Below, piece by piece: positions 46,233 to 60,814 of a stretch of DNA of 64,000 bases. Positions within the stretch are counted from its first letter, which is position 1, and the number at the start of each line of letters is the position of its first letter. The notes beneath the pieces were generated by a model. It was not told the DNA's origin. It saw only the letters and a list, made by a program, of their open reading frames with translations, and did no database searches. The DNA is from Rhodotorula mucilaginosa. Lineage: Eukaryota; Basidiomycota; Microbotryomycetes; Sporidiobolales; Sporidiobolaceae. The stretch is from positions 682,001 through 746,000 of the forward strand of contig CP137873.1 in NCBI GenBank assembly GCA_034406715.1, read 5' to 3'. The position numbers and the translations under genes are program-made.

Positions 46233-49200
46233 ATGGCGGAACGCGTCAGGACAGACTCGAGAGCATCACAACGGCCGTCCCGCCCCGGCTCGTCCCTCTC
46301 GACCGCGACTTCGTCCGGCGCGCGAACAGCAACAACAGCGACCCGTCCGACTTCGTCTCTCGCCTACTCGAACCAACAGCCCCCGAACCATCCAAAGACT
46401 CCGAAACCTAGCGCAGCGAGGTATGGAGGACTCGCAGAAAAGGAACTGCAGAAAGTGCGTCTGGGAGGGCACTTCGTCTTCTCCGAATTGTTGGCTCATT
46501 GATCCTTTGGCGCCCACAGCTCCAGAGCAGCATCAGAGCTGCTACAAAGACTGGGACGGGCCTCAATGCACGACTCAAGCAGCAAGGCAGGCCATCGTTG
46601 GTCCGCGAAGTCGACGAGCGAGACGAGCAAGCCGGTACGCTTGTCTTGCTCTTTAGTCCTGGAGGCAATGAGCTGACGCGATGTCAAACGCAGCAGCAGC
46701 ACCAGAGAATAGCTTCATTGCCAATGCGTCCTTCACGCGCGCGCCGCTCAATTCAAGAGTCCCGCCCGTCTCGCCTCACCGTCTCGCCGGCAAGCGGAAA
46801 GAAAAGCCACGCTCCTCCTCTGCTGCCGCCTTGGGCGCCCATTCCCAGGCGCAAGCGCGGAAACCCTCACAAGTCCGAGCGAGCGACCGGTACGGCGACG
46901 AGGAAGACGAGGAGGACGAGGTGCCGGATTCGGGATCCGTCATCGAGGAGGAAGAGGTCGACGAAGAAACGAGGGTCAAGCAGGACAAGCTGCGCAGGCG
47001 GCAACTCGGGCTCGAGAAAGAACCGCTCGAGGGCCTGAGTGCAGAGTTGCAGGAAGCCTTGATCAGCGAGGACCTCCTCTACGTCTTGACGGTGAGCAGC
47101 GGCGCCCGTTCCCGGCTCGGTTCGAGACGAGACGCTGACCCGTTCGGAGATCTACGCAGGGTATCGAAGGTCGCTACATCGAGTTCGACCCGTCCTACAC
47201 ACCGCAGGATGACTATGAACGTCTGCAAGGCGCGCAATTCGTCATCGACCCGCAGCTCGGTGCGTGCGCGCGCGCGCGCCCTTTTATGCCGAGATACTAC
47301 CCCTCTCCGCTGCTTACGACGGCCGAGTTCCTTCGCACAGATCCCCGTATCGCTAGTCTCGTCGAGCGCTTCCTCCCTCTCGCGACCTATTACACTGCGA
47401 TCACGGCTTTCATCGAGGAGTACTCGCTGCTCGAACATGGCACGGTAAACCATGCGCTGTGCGCTGCGATCCGAGACATGCTGACGGTGAGTTGGGTACA
47501 CGGAGTTCCCCGAGAGAGTCTTCGCGGCTGACGGAATTGCGTCTGCATCAGGACTACCTCGTCCTGATTGCTCGCCTCGAAGAGCAATTCAACTATTCGT
47601 CGTCGTTCACGCTCCAGCGGTTCTGGCTCCTCGTGCACCCGGCGCTCAACACACTCTCCCTCGTCTACGATCTCATCAACGAGATCGTCGAGCTGAGCAT
47701 CCCGTCCCCCGACGATGACGACGAAGACGGCTCGCACGCCTCCGACGAAGACAGCGACGACGACGGCTACGGTGCCGGACTGGGCGACGTTCTCGCCGAG
47801 CTCAAAGCAGCATCGGCGGCTGCCAAGCCCGCTTCCGAGTCCAAAACGGCACCGTGGCGACTCGGGCCCTCGATCGGTGGCGAGACCCTCTTCCTCCTCT
47901 CGAACCTGCTGACTCGCACAGCCGGGAACCCGGCCGCCCACGAACTGTACTCGCACCTCCTCCTCCGCGCGAGTCAACCGTACGCGCGGATCTTGATCGG
48001 GTGGATCTCGACTGGACGACTTGAAGACCGTTGGGACGAGTTTTGCGTCCGCGAGCAGGGCGGCTTCTCGACTGGGACGCTCGACGCCGACTACACGGAC
48101 GAGTACTGGGAGCGTCGGTACACGTTGCGGAACCGGTCTAGCTCCGCTGCTTCTTCTTCGGCGGCGTCCTCGGCTGCTGCGATGGGCAAGGCGCCCGTCA
48201 AGTCGTTCTCGCTCGATGACCGCCCGCGCGAACGCGGATTGGCGGGAGGAGCCGTCACGCCGGTGTTTCTCGAGCCGTGGGAGGACATGATCCTCCTCGC
48301 GGGCAAGTACTTGAACGTGATTCGCGAGTGTGGGATCGAGGTCGAAGTGCCGGACGCGGTCGGATCGGATGGGCAGCGTGACGACGGGTTGGTCGACATG
48401 CAAGACGAGAGGTGCGACACCTCTTCCTTCCTCCAGAGCTCCTCGGATGCTGACTACAGCGAAACGGAAAACAGCTTCTACAAGCGAATCGAAGCAGCGT
48501 ACACGTACGCGAACAAGACCCTGCTCAAGCTCTTGCTTGAGGAGGAGCATCTCTTGAGCCGTCTCGAGTGAGTCTTGGTCGCCATCGGCGAGATGTTTGC
48601 AAGGGAGCAAACGCACAGATCTTTCTGACTCGCTCGGGCGTTGCGCGCAGGACGATCAAACAATGCTTCTTCATCAACCACGGCGACGTCTTCACCCATT
48701 TCCTCGACATGGCGAAACAAGAGCTGAACCGCAAAAAGAAGCGAATCGTCCAGGAGCGCCTGCAGACCCAGCTCGACCTTGCCCTCCTCCGCTCGACGCC
48801 CGCCTCCACGCAGGGTCAGAACAACTCGGACGGGTTCAAGGACGACTTGCGGATCGTGTTCGAGGACGTGACGGTCGCCGACTGGCTCCTCAAGGTTGTG
48901 AACCAGACGGGTGCCCTCGTCGGGCCGGACGAGACACCCGTCGACATGCACGACAGCGGCAAGCGGCCTGGCAGTGCGGACAAGCCGGCAAAGGACGCGC
49001 CCGAACCGATCGGTGAGTTCGCTCGGCGGCAGAGAGCGAGTGCCCGGCTAACTTTTTTTTTGTTCCATCCTCCTCTTCAGGTTGGGACGTCTTCAACCTC
49101 GACTACTCGGTCAAGTTCCCGCTCTCGCTCGTCCTCTCGCGGAAATCCATCACGTACTACCAGATGATCTTCCGGCACCTCCTCCGCCTGCGCCAACTCG

Positions 49201-49946
49201 AGCGCATCTTTCAGGACACGTGGACCGAACACCTCAAGACGCCGTCGTGGCGGAACCGCTCGCCTTACCCCGAACTCCAGTCTTGGAAAGGCCGGGTGTT
49301 TGCACTGCGCGCGCGGATGTACAACTTCATCCAACAGATGTTTGACTTTGCGGTGAGCGAGGTGCTCGAGGTGCGGTGGAACGAGTTGCGCAAGAAGCTC
49401 GAGCGGTGCGAGACGGTCGACCAGTTGCTCAAGGACCATGACAACTTTCTCAACACGTGCACGAACGAGTGCCTGTTGACGAACGAGAAGCTCCTCGAGG
49501 TGAGTCGGCGAGAGAAGGTGGCGGGTGCTGTGATTACCGATGCGGGGGGACAAAACAAGCTGATCTTGCCCTCTTCGCTCGCCTTCAGCTCTTCCACCAG
49601 AAGCTGTTCAACACGTGCTACGTCTTTGCCAACTATACGACCTCGTTCACGCGGATCGTCGTGCAGAGTGAAGCGCAGGCAAACGGCGACTGGGCTCGGC
49701 TCGGCGGCAAGTTCAAGGAGCACTGGGATTTCCTCAGCCGGTGCGTTGGCCTCCTCTCCACGACATACATCTTGCGCCTTCTCTGACGTATGATTACTCT
49801 GCCCTGTTCGCAGCTTTGAGAAGCACTTTGATCACTTTATCGCCATGGCGCTCAACCACCTCGAACTGCACGCCGCCCGCGAGAACTCGCGCATCCTGCC
49901 GCTCATGGTTCGCCTCTCGAGCCTCAAGGGCAAGTCTTCCTCGTGA
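46233..49946 (+). CDS. SPC97: Gamma-tubulin complex component 2 (GCP2/Spc97)
   Basis: GCP2 pairs with GCP3 and gamma-tubulin in the small complex that nucleates microtubules at the spindle pole body. I extend the start to ATG 46233: exon 1 (46233-46454) gives a Ser/Pro/Thr-rich tail and exon 2 (46520-46634) gives RPSLVREVDERDEQAG. Exon 3 starts at 46694, with all phases consistent. The GCP N-domain follows: SEDLLYVLT, GIEGRYIEFDPSYTPQDDYE, ASLVERFLPLATYYTAITAF, FTLQRFWLLVHPALNTLSLV and YARILIGWISTGRLEDRWDE. The C-domain gives FFINHGDVFTHFLDMAKQEL, WDVFNLDYSVKFPLSLVLSR, YYQMIFRHLLRLRQLERIFQ and LRARMYNFIQQMFDFAVSEV. The gene ends NHLELHAARENSRILPLMVR. Acidic inserts lie between blocks. Length is about 950 residues. 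Confidence 0.9.
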
Positions 49947-50427
49947 AGCTCCTCTGTGCTTTCGTCCGTCGCGCCAATTAGAGGGCTGTGATCATTTGAT
50001 TGTTGGCAAATCATACCTCTTTTTTCTGCATTCGTGATGTTTCACGGCAGCGTCTCGGATAGTTCTGTCTCGAGACTGAAGATATATCACCCGCTCTTTA
50101 GCGGCATATCGGTACTCGAGTTGCATCTGCACGGGCCTCCCGAGACACATTCAGAAGTGATGCTCCAGAAGCACGTGAAAGTTGGTGAAAGCGGCTGCAT
50201 ACATCAAAGTCGCTCTCGAGGCACCGGACCGGGTTGTGGGACCTGCAGGGTCACCTTTAGGCAGTTTGTATGCCCTAGTATGCAGCGCGGGCGCTAAATC
50301 GAGCGGGAGCGCGCGAGTCGAAAAGCTGGGAAGTCCCGCCCCACAACTTCCATCACATCTGCTTCTTGCTCTCCTTCCCTTCACCCGGACTCACCGGACC
50401 TCGTCTGGAGCGCGTGAGAAGTGCACC
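49947..50427. other. Intergenic SPC97 to lipase; lipase promoter
   Basis: 481 bp. The region just before the lipase ATG has a GC box (CCCGCCCC) followed by a pyrimidine-rich run (about 50340-50400), a common layout of leaders in such fungi. No gene was recognised. Confidence 0.45.
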
Positions 50428-52822
50428 ATGCAGCAGTCTAGCACGAGCAGTGCCTCCCGCGGCATTCCGCAGTTCAACCTCCGCTTCGTCAGGGGCGTCG
50501 CTCAGGGCGACCCTGCTGACCCCCAGGCTCGTTCCAACCACCGCCAGGACCTCGAGCGCATCAGCAGTGACCTCGCGAGCTGGCGCGTTGACCTCAAGAA
50601 CCTCGCCCGCACGAACGTCGTGTTTGCTCTGATCGTATACCTGCTCCGCTCGCTTCGCAACTTTGTCTGGACTCTGGTCTTCTCCCCAGCGACCGTTTTT
50701 CTCGACCCCGTCGGGACTTTCGCGGGGCTCATCATCACCCCAGTAGTCGCTGTTGGCGTCGCACTCTGCTGCGTCGTCTTCTGGGTCGGCGGCAAGATCG
50801 GACTCGACAAGGTGATCGACTGGGCCAGCGACAAGTGGGCCGACGGCTACTCGATGCCGAACTGGGTGAGTCTTTCAGTGCTTCTCGACGACGATGAAGG
50901 TCCGGTACTGAGAGAAATGGGTGCGGTCCGGCCCGCATTGTCCGCAGCCGAGTCAAGACTTGTTCGGTACGGAAAGCATCATCGCGCTTCAGGCGGCTCG
51001 CCCGATCCTCCAGGGCGATGGTGCGTACATTCCACCATCCACTGCAAGGCTCTTGATGTGCGTGACTGACAAGTAGCCGCCTCCGACAGTTCCGACGACC
51101 CTGCCGCAGACCGTCGCCACCCAGGACGACAACCCCGACTTTACTCGCCTCGCCACGTGAGTGCACCCCTTCTTCATACTTTCTCATTGACCGCACTAGC
51201 CTCTCAGGAGTTCTGCTGTTGCTGAAGTCAAAACTCCACTAACACCCGCATGCCTCCGACTTCGACAGCGGAAGGATCTTTTCCGTCCCGCTCGCCCGCA
51301 TCTTCTTGGCCATGTCGGCCCTCGTCTACGAGCGCCGTGATGCTCTCGTCAACGAAGCTGCCGACATTGCCTACGCTGCGTCGAAGACCTACGCCAAGGG
51401 GACCACGCAGTACGACCTCGAGATGACCCGCGCCGAGAACAAGCTGAGCGAGAGCGAAGAGCGCATCAAGCGCGAGGCGGCCAAATGGGGCCTCGCGTAC
51501 GACGGCGTCTCGGATTTGTCCAGTGTTGCGGGTCCCTTCGCGAGCATTTTCTACACTCCGATCGGTTCCGACCAGAGGCCCTTTATCGTCCTCTGCTTCA
51601 AAGGTACCTTTCTCCTTTTTTCGGCTCTCTTCTCCTCTGCTCTGTAGGCACACCCCCGACTGACCCATTTTCCACTCTCAACCGAGCAGGAACGACCCCC
51701 GTCCAGTACGCCGAGTGGCTCGTCGACGCGTCCATCAACAAGACCGGCGCCGCGGTTTGGTACGGTCCGGGCAGCGGCGCCGCGCACGAAGGCTTCTACA
51801 CCGACCTCTTCGGGCGTCCGGGTGCTGATGGTTCGAACGGGTACGGCTCGATCATCCGCACCTTGAAGCACGTCGCGCAGCGCATGAAGGCGAACATGCG
51901 CACTTCTCAAGACGGCAAGATCCCGGTCTGGGTCTGCGGCCACTCCCTTGGCGCGGCGCTCGCTTCGCTCTGCTACGCGCGGCTGCTCCACTCGGAAGAG
52001 GACCTCGGCGACGACATCCACCTCAGGGACTGCTACACTTACGGCACGCCTCGCGTCGGCAACGGCGACCTTGCCTCGGCTTTCGAAGAATCGCTCGTCT
52101 CACCGATCGACCGCGGCGTCATCCTCTGGCGCGTCATCAACCACCTCGACGTCGTCTGACGCGTCCCTCCCGGTCTCGCCGACGACGAGAACCTCCGCGG
52201 CAACTTGTCGGCTCTTTCCAGCCTCAACTACGCCCACCTCGGTCCTTCGATCACGCTCCGCCCGGCCAGCCTGCCCTTCTCGTCGCCGTACTACGCTCTC
52301 GGTCGTCTCGGCGCCTTCCACGAGGCGACGCAAGTCAACGTCACCGGCGGCCGCTCGACTGAGATGCAGGAGGATCAGGCTCTCCACGAGTACATCAACG
52401 CGAGGGGCCGCAACCTGCTCCGTTGGGCGATGAGTTTCATCCCCTCCCCGCTCTACAACCACTGTGAGTATCGCTAGACCAGTTTTATTTGCGTTGGAGT
52501 CAACATGGCTGACTGTATCTGATCGTGTGGCCTTTGAAAAGTCCCCGCCTCGTACGACCAGCACCTCAGCAACATCGTCTCGTCGACGGCGACTCGCTCG
52601 CGCATGGGTCCCACTCCGGCTCGCGACTACATCCGCACCGCTGCGACCTTTGTTCACAATCAGGTGGACGAGGCGCGCGAACGCGTCAGGGGCCAGGTCG
52701 AGAACGCCACGCAGCAAGTCCAGCAAGTCGCCGGCGCGGTCCAGAACGCCGGACGCGAGGCGGCCAACGTCGGCCGCGAGATCCAGCACGACGTCTCGAA
52801 GGACATCAAGAAGAAGATGTGA
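50428..52822 (+). CDS. Class 3 lipase with N-terminal membrane segments, interrupted by one in-frame TGA
   Basis: A lipase_3 alpha/beta-hydrolase (triacylglycerol or other glyceride hydrolysis). Order of parts: N-terminal tail (MQQSSTSSASRGIPQFNLRF); two hydrophobic segments (NVVFALIVYLLRSLRNFVWT and GTFAGLIITPVVAVGVALCC); helical linker (ALVYERRDALVNEAADIAYA); the lipase core with RPFIVLCFKGTTPVQYAEWL, the nucleophile elbow VWVCGHSLGAALASLCYARL and YTYGTPRVGNGDLASAF. The last segment is a long amphipathic helix rich in Gln, Glu and Arg (about 52660-52819). Intron 1 (50866-51076) is long and is also present in the tandem copy. At 52157-52159 a TGA stands where relatives have Thr, between RVINHLDVV and RVPPGLADDE. 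Coding sequence and the intron near 52464-52540 continue normally after it. So this is a very recent nonsense allele, a readthrough site or a sequence error. Confidence 0.8.
52157..52159 (+). other. In-frame TGA inside the lipase domain
   Basis: Upstream codons read RVINHLDVV and downstream codons RVPPGLADDE, a continuous lipase_3 motif. The base after TGA is C, a context known to favour leaky termination. No GT-AG intron that removes the TGA keeps the conserved residues and the frame. Confidence 0.85.
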
Positions 52823-53496
52823 AGATGCGGAGACGAGTGGAGGCAGATCGCTTGATGGGGAGACGTTGAGGAGGGCTCGCTTGGGAGGTGGGAAACTTGC
52901 TTGAGGCTTGGCATCGTGTTTTGTCGCTTTTCTCTCAGTACTACTTGTTGGCATAGCATGCATCTACTGTTCATACGCTTCTGCACTTTTGGCTCCACCT
53001 TACAGGAAGCGCAAGGAAGCATAAGAGCGGGGAGGAGAGGCGCGAAGAGATCCCATAATCTTCGCATCCGCCTTCGCCTCTGAGACTTCTCCCCTCGTTT
53101 CTCCTCTCTTTCTTGCCTTTGTCAAACTGTTGCATCGTCTTATCGTGACTGAAATAAAGGTTCCGCCTCGTCGCTTGGCCTCGAGAGGGACTCTGAAGCG
53201 AAAGAATGCGGTCTTGCTCACGGTTTTTGCACTCCCTTTGTACAGGCCTGTAGTTTTGTTTTCAATCTGGCTGATTGCATTTCCTGATGCAATGTGGAAC
53301 TCTACTTGTACGAGCCTGCCCCAGGTCTAGAGCGTACGCCGATAACAGTGGCAAGAAGCGTTTGAGAAGGCCTGCGCTGCTTGGAAAAGGGATGTCGCTC
53401 GCGCTGCTTCGATGCGATATGTGCAGGGTGTGCATTACAGAGTCTCTGGTAAGTGCTTTGGTGGCGATGAAAGTTCTGCAGCGCGCTCAGGGAAGG
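52823..53496. other. Spacer between lipase and its truncated copy
   Basis: 674 bp, more AT-rich than the neighbours, containing the lipase 3' UTR. A small hairpin (ATTGCAT/ATGCAAT) lies around 53272-53293. From 53412 an ATG-led frame runs into the copied lipase block. Confidence 0.45.
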
Positions 53497-54702
53497 TCGC
53501 CCGCACGAACGTCGTGTTTGCTCTGATTGTGTACCTTCTCCGCTCGCTTCGCAACTTTGTCTGGACTCTGGTCTTTTCGCCTGCGACCGCTTTTCTCGAC
53601 CCCGTCGGGACTTTCGCGGGGCTCATCATCACCCCAGTAGTCGCTGTTGGCGTCGCACTCTGCTGCGTCGTCTTCTGGATCGGCGGCAAGATCGGACTCG
53701 ACAAGGTGATCGACTGGGCCAGCGACAAGTGGGCCGACGGCTACTCGATGCCGAACTGGGTGAGTCTTTCCGTGCTTCTCGACGATCATGAAGGTCCGGT
53801 GCTGAAAGAAATGGGTGCGGTCCGGCCCGCATTGTCCGCAGCCGAGTCAAGACTTGTTCGGTACGGAAAGCATCATCGCGCTTCAGGCGGCTCGCCCGAT
53901 CCTCCAGGGCGATGGTGCGTACATTCCACCATCCACTGCAAGGCTCTTGGTGTGCGTGACTGACAAGTAGCCGCCTCCGACAGTTCCGACGACCCTGCCG
54001 CAGACCGTCGCCACTCAGGACGACAACCCCGACTTTACCCGCCTTGCCACGTGAGTGCACACCTTCTTCATGCTTTCTCATCGACTGCACTAGCCTCTCA
54101 GGAGTTCTGCTGTTGCTGAAGTCAAAACTCCACTAACACCCGCATGCCTCCGACTTCGACAGCGGAAGGATCTTTTCCGTCCCGCTCGCCCGCATCTTCT
54201 TGGCCATGTCGGCCCTTGTCTGCGAGCGCCGTGATGCTCTCGTCAACGAAGCTGCCGACATTGCCTACACTGCGTCGAAGACTTACGCCAAGGGGACCAC
54301 GCAGTACGACCTCGAGATGACTCGCGCCGAGAACAAGCTCAGTGAGAGCGAAGAGCGCATCAAGCGCGAGGCGGCCAAATGGGGCCTCGCGTTCGACGGC
54401 GTCACGGACCTCAGCTACGAACCTCAGCTCGATCTCGGGTCCCTATGCAGCCATTTACTATACGCCGATCGGACCCGACCAGAGGCCCTTTATCGTCCTC
54501 TGCTTCAAAGGTACCTTTCTCCTTTTTCTTTTCTCTCTTCTCCTCCGCTCTCGGCAGAACTCCCAACTGACTCCTTTGCCATTCTCAACCGAGCAGGAAC
54601 GACCCCCGTCCAGTACTCCGAGTGGCTCGTCGACGCGTCCATCTCCAAGACGGGCGCCGGAGTTTGGTACGGTCCGGTCCAGGCAGCGCCGCCGCTCACG
54701 AG
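53497..54702 (+). pseudogene. Truncated tandem copy of the lipase gene
   Basis: This block matches 50603-51791, exons and introns alike. It starts inside the exon for the first hydrophobic segment and stops just after WYGP, so it lacks the N-terminal tail, the GHSLG nucleophile and everything downstream. Intron 1 is almost unchanged in length and sequence, and the three splice donors survive. Near 54410-54430 an extra ACCTCAGCT-type unit (about 13 bp) shifts the frame relative to the block SISGPYAAIYYTPIGPDQRP. Differences from the upstream copy are patchy, with some 100-nt stretches nearly identical. An ATG at 53412 lies in frame with the first segment, so a short membrane peptide could be made, but no lipase. 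Confidence 0.85.
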
Positions 54703-54812
54703 TCCCGAACTCTCCGAAGACAGTTCTCACAGCGATAATCTTACAATGAGAGAGGAGAGTAGTTGGACCCGCTACTGCCGATCTAGACCCACCGCAATAA
54801 ATCCTGAAAACT

Positions 54813-56329
54813 TCAAGCGGCGACACCCTCCGCCTCTACCAGCCAGCCAAAATACGCGCCGTTACCAATCCGTTCCTGCTCTGCAGAGGTGGAGACGAAG
54901 CCCGCCTTGTCGGCGACTGGCGCTAGGATGAGGTTGAGGGTGGCGGCGAGTCGGAGCCCGGCTTGGACCAACAAGCGCTCGACGGCTTTGGTATCTGTGT
55001 ACGGCGGGGCAGGACGGTTAGTGTTTCGCTCTCCGAGTGTGATATATCGTGCTGCGGGTGGGGTGAGGAGGCGATAGGGGCTGAGAAGGTCAGGAGAAAG
55101 CGAGCAACGTACTTCTGATCTTGAGATAGAACGGACTCTGCCCTCCCACTTCGAGAAGCCTGCCCGTCATCGTAGACGATCCGGCGTCTTCTCTCAGCTC
55201 TTCCAGCAACACTGTACCCTCGTTATGGAGGAGTTCGTCGTCATAGTTGGCCGGGAAGCCGAGTGCGCAAGTCGTCCGGTGCGTCTCGGACGCCCACGCG
55301 AACGGGCAGATGACGGCTTTTCTCGAAGAAGAACCATCCGCCTCGGCTCGGAAAGTGAGTTGGTCAAGGCCCGCGCTTGGGGTGAAGAATGAACCGGAGG
55401 TAAAGTCGTCCTTGTCGTCGCTGGATTGGCGCGAGCAGGACAGCCAAGTTGGGAGCGAGTCGCGCCACCAGGAGCGGACGCCCTCCCAGAGCAGCAGGCG
55501 GATGTAGGGGTCGTAGATCCGGCCGGCGAGAGCGTCTTCGATCTGACGACTGTAATGAAACCGTGTGATCAAAGTCAGCAAGCACAACAAGGGCGGAGCA
55601 AAAGATCGTTCTCGAGACAAAAGCTCCCGAGACGTACCTCGGGAGGGGTTCGGTATAGTTACGCATCTCGCGAAGCGCCCTCGCGATCAAGAGACCGTCC
55701 CAGAGCGAGTGCATGTTGGTGCGCCGGCCCTCCCAGAGGACGGGGTCGCCGTTCCCGCCGCGCTCGCGCGACGTGAGATGGAGAGGTTGGTGCACGTCGC
55801 CGAGGAAGTGGACCAGGAAGCGAAGCGAGACCCAACTGCAGGATCATCGGAGGTTGGTTAGCCATTGCAAAGAAGGGTCTACTCTCAAATCCTTAGAGAG
55901 AGAAGAGCAGGCTCACTCTGTCGGGTCGGTTTCGAGGCGCGAGGTATAGTTTGCGAGGGCGTGAAGGACGTCATGTTCCGAATTCCAATGTCCGTGTTCG
56001 CCCTCCACTTCTCCTTCGGCCTCGTCCTTTGGCCACGCACACACCTCGGGGGGATGGTCTCCCTCCCACCCCGTATAATGCAGCGGTCCGCTCCAGCCTC
56101 GAAACTCGGGCACGCCGCGAATGGCGTCTGCCCAACTCGCGATCGGGGCTAGGTGACCTTGCGCGTACGGCGGAAGGAGGGCAGCTTCGGGCGAGCGGAG
56201 GTAGGCAGCGACGGCGGGGAGGAGATGGATCTCGGCGAGGGTGGCGACGATCTCGTGACCGGCTGCGCCCCAGGCGTTGCAGGTGGTGGAGAGAGCGGCG
56301 AGTGCAGCTGCAAGGTAGCCTATGTGCAT
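54813..56329 (-). CDS. Secreted S1/P1-type zinc nuclease
   Basis: A single-strand-specific nuclease/3'-nucleotidase of the S1/P1 family, likely secreted and used to recover phosphate and nucleosides from nucleic acids. The signal peptide MHIGYLAAALAALSTTCNA is followed by mature WGAAGHEIVA, giving the N-terminal Trp and His zinc ligands. Other ligands are visible in order: Asp in IASWADAIRG, His in PLHYTGWEGD, the HxxxDxxxxxH set in FLVHFLGDVHQPLHL, and NMHSLWDGLL. Further exons give IYDPYIRLLLWEGVRSWW, ICPFAWASETHRTTCALGFP and the last exon AVERLLVQAGLRLAATLNLI. It ends GWLVEAEGVAA at TGA 54813-54815. All nine ligands appear present. The 3' end lies only 110 bp from the truncated lipase copy. 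Confidence 0.93.
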
Positions 56330-56752
56330 GCTTTGTGTGTAGTTGGAACTGGTTAGAGAGATGGCGGCGGCGAGGCGAGGGCGAGGCGATCCGAGTGAGT
56401 GAATGTGGGGGACCGAGAGAGATAAGGTCGAGTCGGCCCTCCAACGACGTGCTGGTGGCTGGCGCGGCCCTGAAAGTCACCAGCGAGTGTATGTAACTAT
56501 CACCCTGTCCGGCCGAACACAGTGCACGCTGACTGTGAGTCGAGGGTGCTGAGGGCCACTCGGCTGCATGTGGGGGGAACACCGCAGCTGACCCAGTCAC
56601 GCTCACGCACAGGCTCAGCAGCGCAACAAAAAGGGCAGGTATGTACTCGTGTAGACAATTCAGACAGTCATATAAAACATCAAAGGGCGCTGCTGCGGGT
56701 GGTGGGTGATGCCCCCTGCGGGGGTTGCGTCATCGTCACGCGGTCGACCTGT
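56330..56752. other. Intergenic upstream of the nuclease
   Basis: 423 bp: nuclease promoter and leader, and the 3' flank of the small orphan gene. No further gene was recognised. Confidence 0.4.
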
Positions 56753-57143
56753 TTACAACTCGCCGGCGTTGCCCTCTCCTGACGGCGTGGACGGTGCGTT
56801 GAGAGCTTCCTGGCGAAGGCGGAGCTCGTCATGGCTCTTGGGGGCCTCGAGGTTCTTGATGAGGTCCTCGTTCGGGATGTACGGCTGGTCTCCGCGGCCG
56901 CCCATCGGGTTCATCTCTGCCTTCTTGAGGTCCTGCAGCGTCGGCGCGCTGCCGAGTCCTGCGGGGCGTGCATAAGAGAGCGTTGCGTGCGAGTCAGCAC
57001 CACCGCATGCAGGGAAGAGAGCGAGAGCGGAGGACTGACCGGGCGTGTTCTCGACGAGGTCGTTCGGGTCGTTGGTCTTTGCGGGGTGCGGCTGGATCTT
57101 GAACGCGCCCTCATCGTTGTTGTTGGCGGTGTTTGAGCTCATG
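56753..57143 (-). CDS. Small hydrophilic protein of unknown function
   Basis: About 100 residues in two exons. Exon 1 from ATG 57143 gives MSSNTANNNDEGAFKIQPHP and NDPNDLVENTP. An intron (about 57040-56963, donor GTCAGT, acceptor CCCGCAG) joins GLGSAPTLQDLKKAEMNPMG, DQPYIPNEDLIKNLEAP and a C-terminal HDELRLRQEALNAPS. No membrane segment, signal or known domain is seen. The even codon bias, clean splice sites and ordinary stop support a real gene. It is divergent from ARG5,6 with 225 bp between starts. Confidence 0.55.
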
Positions 57144-57368
57144 GTGTAGGGAGTGCTGGTGACGAGTCGTGTCGAGGAAGATGGGCAAGGACAACTCAAA
57201 AGTGACGGCGAGTAGTGGCGGCAAACGGGAGCTGGTCGAGCTGCACGCCTCCCCTCCGCCGCTCTCGGCTCGCTCGCTGCCGCATCTCGCGTCGCCCAGT
57301 TGACTCGTCGCCGTCAGCCTTCTCAACGGGTTCGCTCACGCAAGCCCTCAACACACCCACGGGAGAAG
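57144..57368. promoter_or_regulatory. Shared divergent promoter region (small orphan / ARG5,6)
   Basis: 225 bp separates the divergent starts. It is pyrimidine-rich on the ARG5,6 strand. No TGACTC-type Gcn4 site was confirmed with certainty here; the sequence AGTTGACTCG near 57300 is close to one. Confidence 0.45.

Positions 57369-60814
<3,446 letters not shown>

Noticed and set aside
46681-46693. ATG at 46681 as the SPC97 start
   Set aside because: It lies within a well-formed 59-nt intron with a GCTGAC branch site. Upstream exons fit in phase.
52151-52221. An intron that would remove the lipase TGA
   Set aside because: Donors here are phase 0 while the TTTCCAG acceptor needs phase 2, and any intron would delete the conserved VVxRVPP motif.
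50428-54813. Mobile element as the cause of the lipase duplication
   Set aside because: No terminal repeats, target-site duplication, transposase or reverse-transcriptase remnants flank the copy. Introns are retained, which excludes retroposition.
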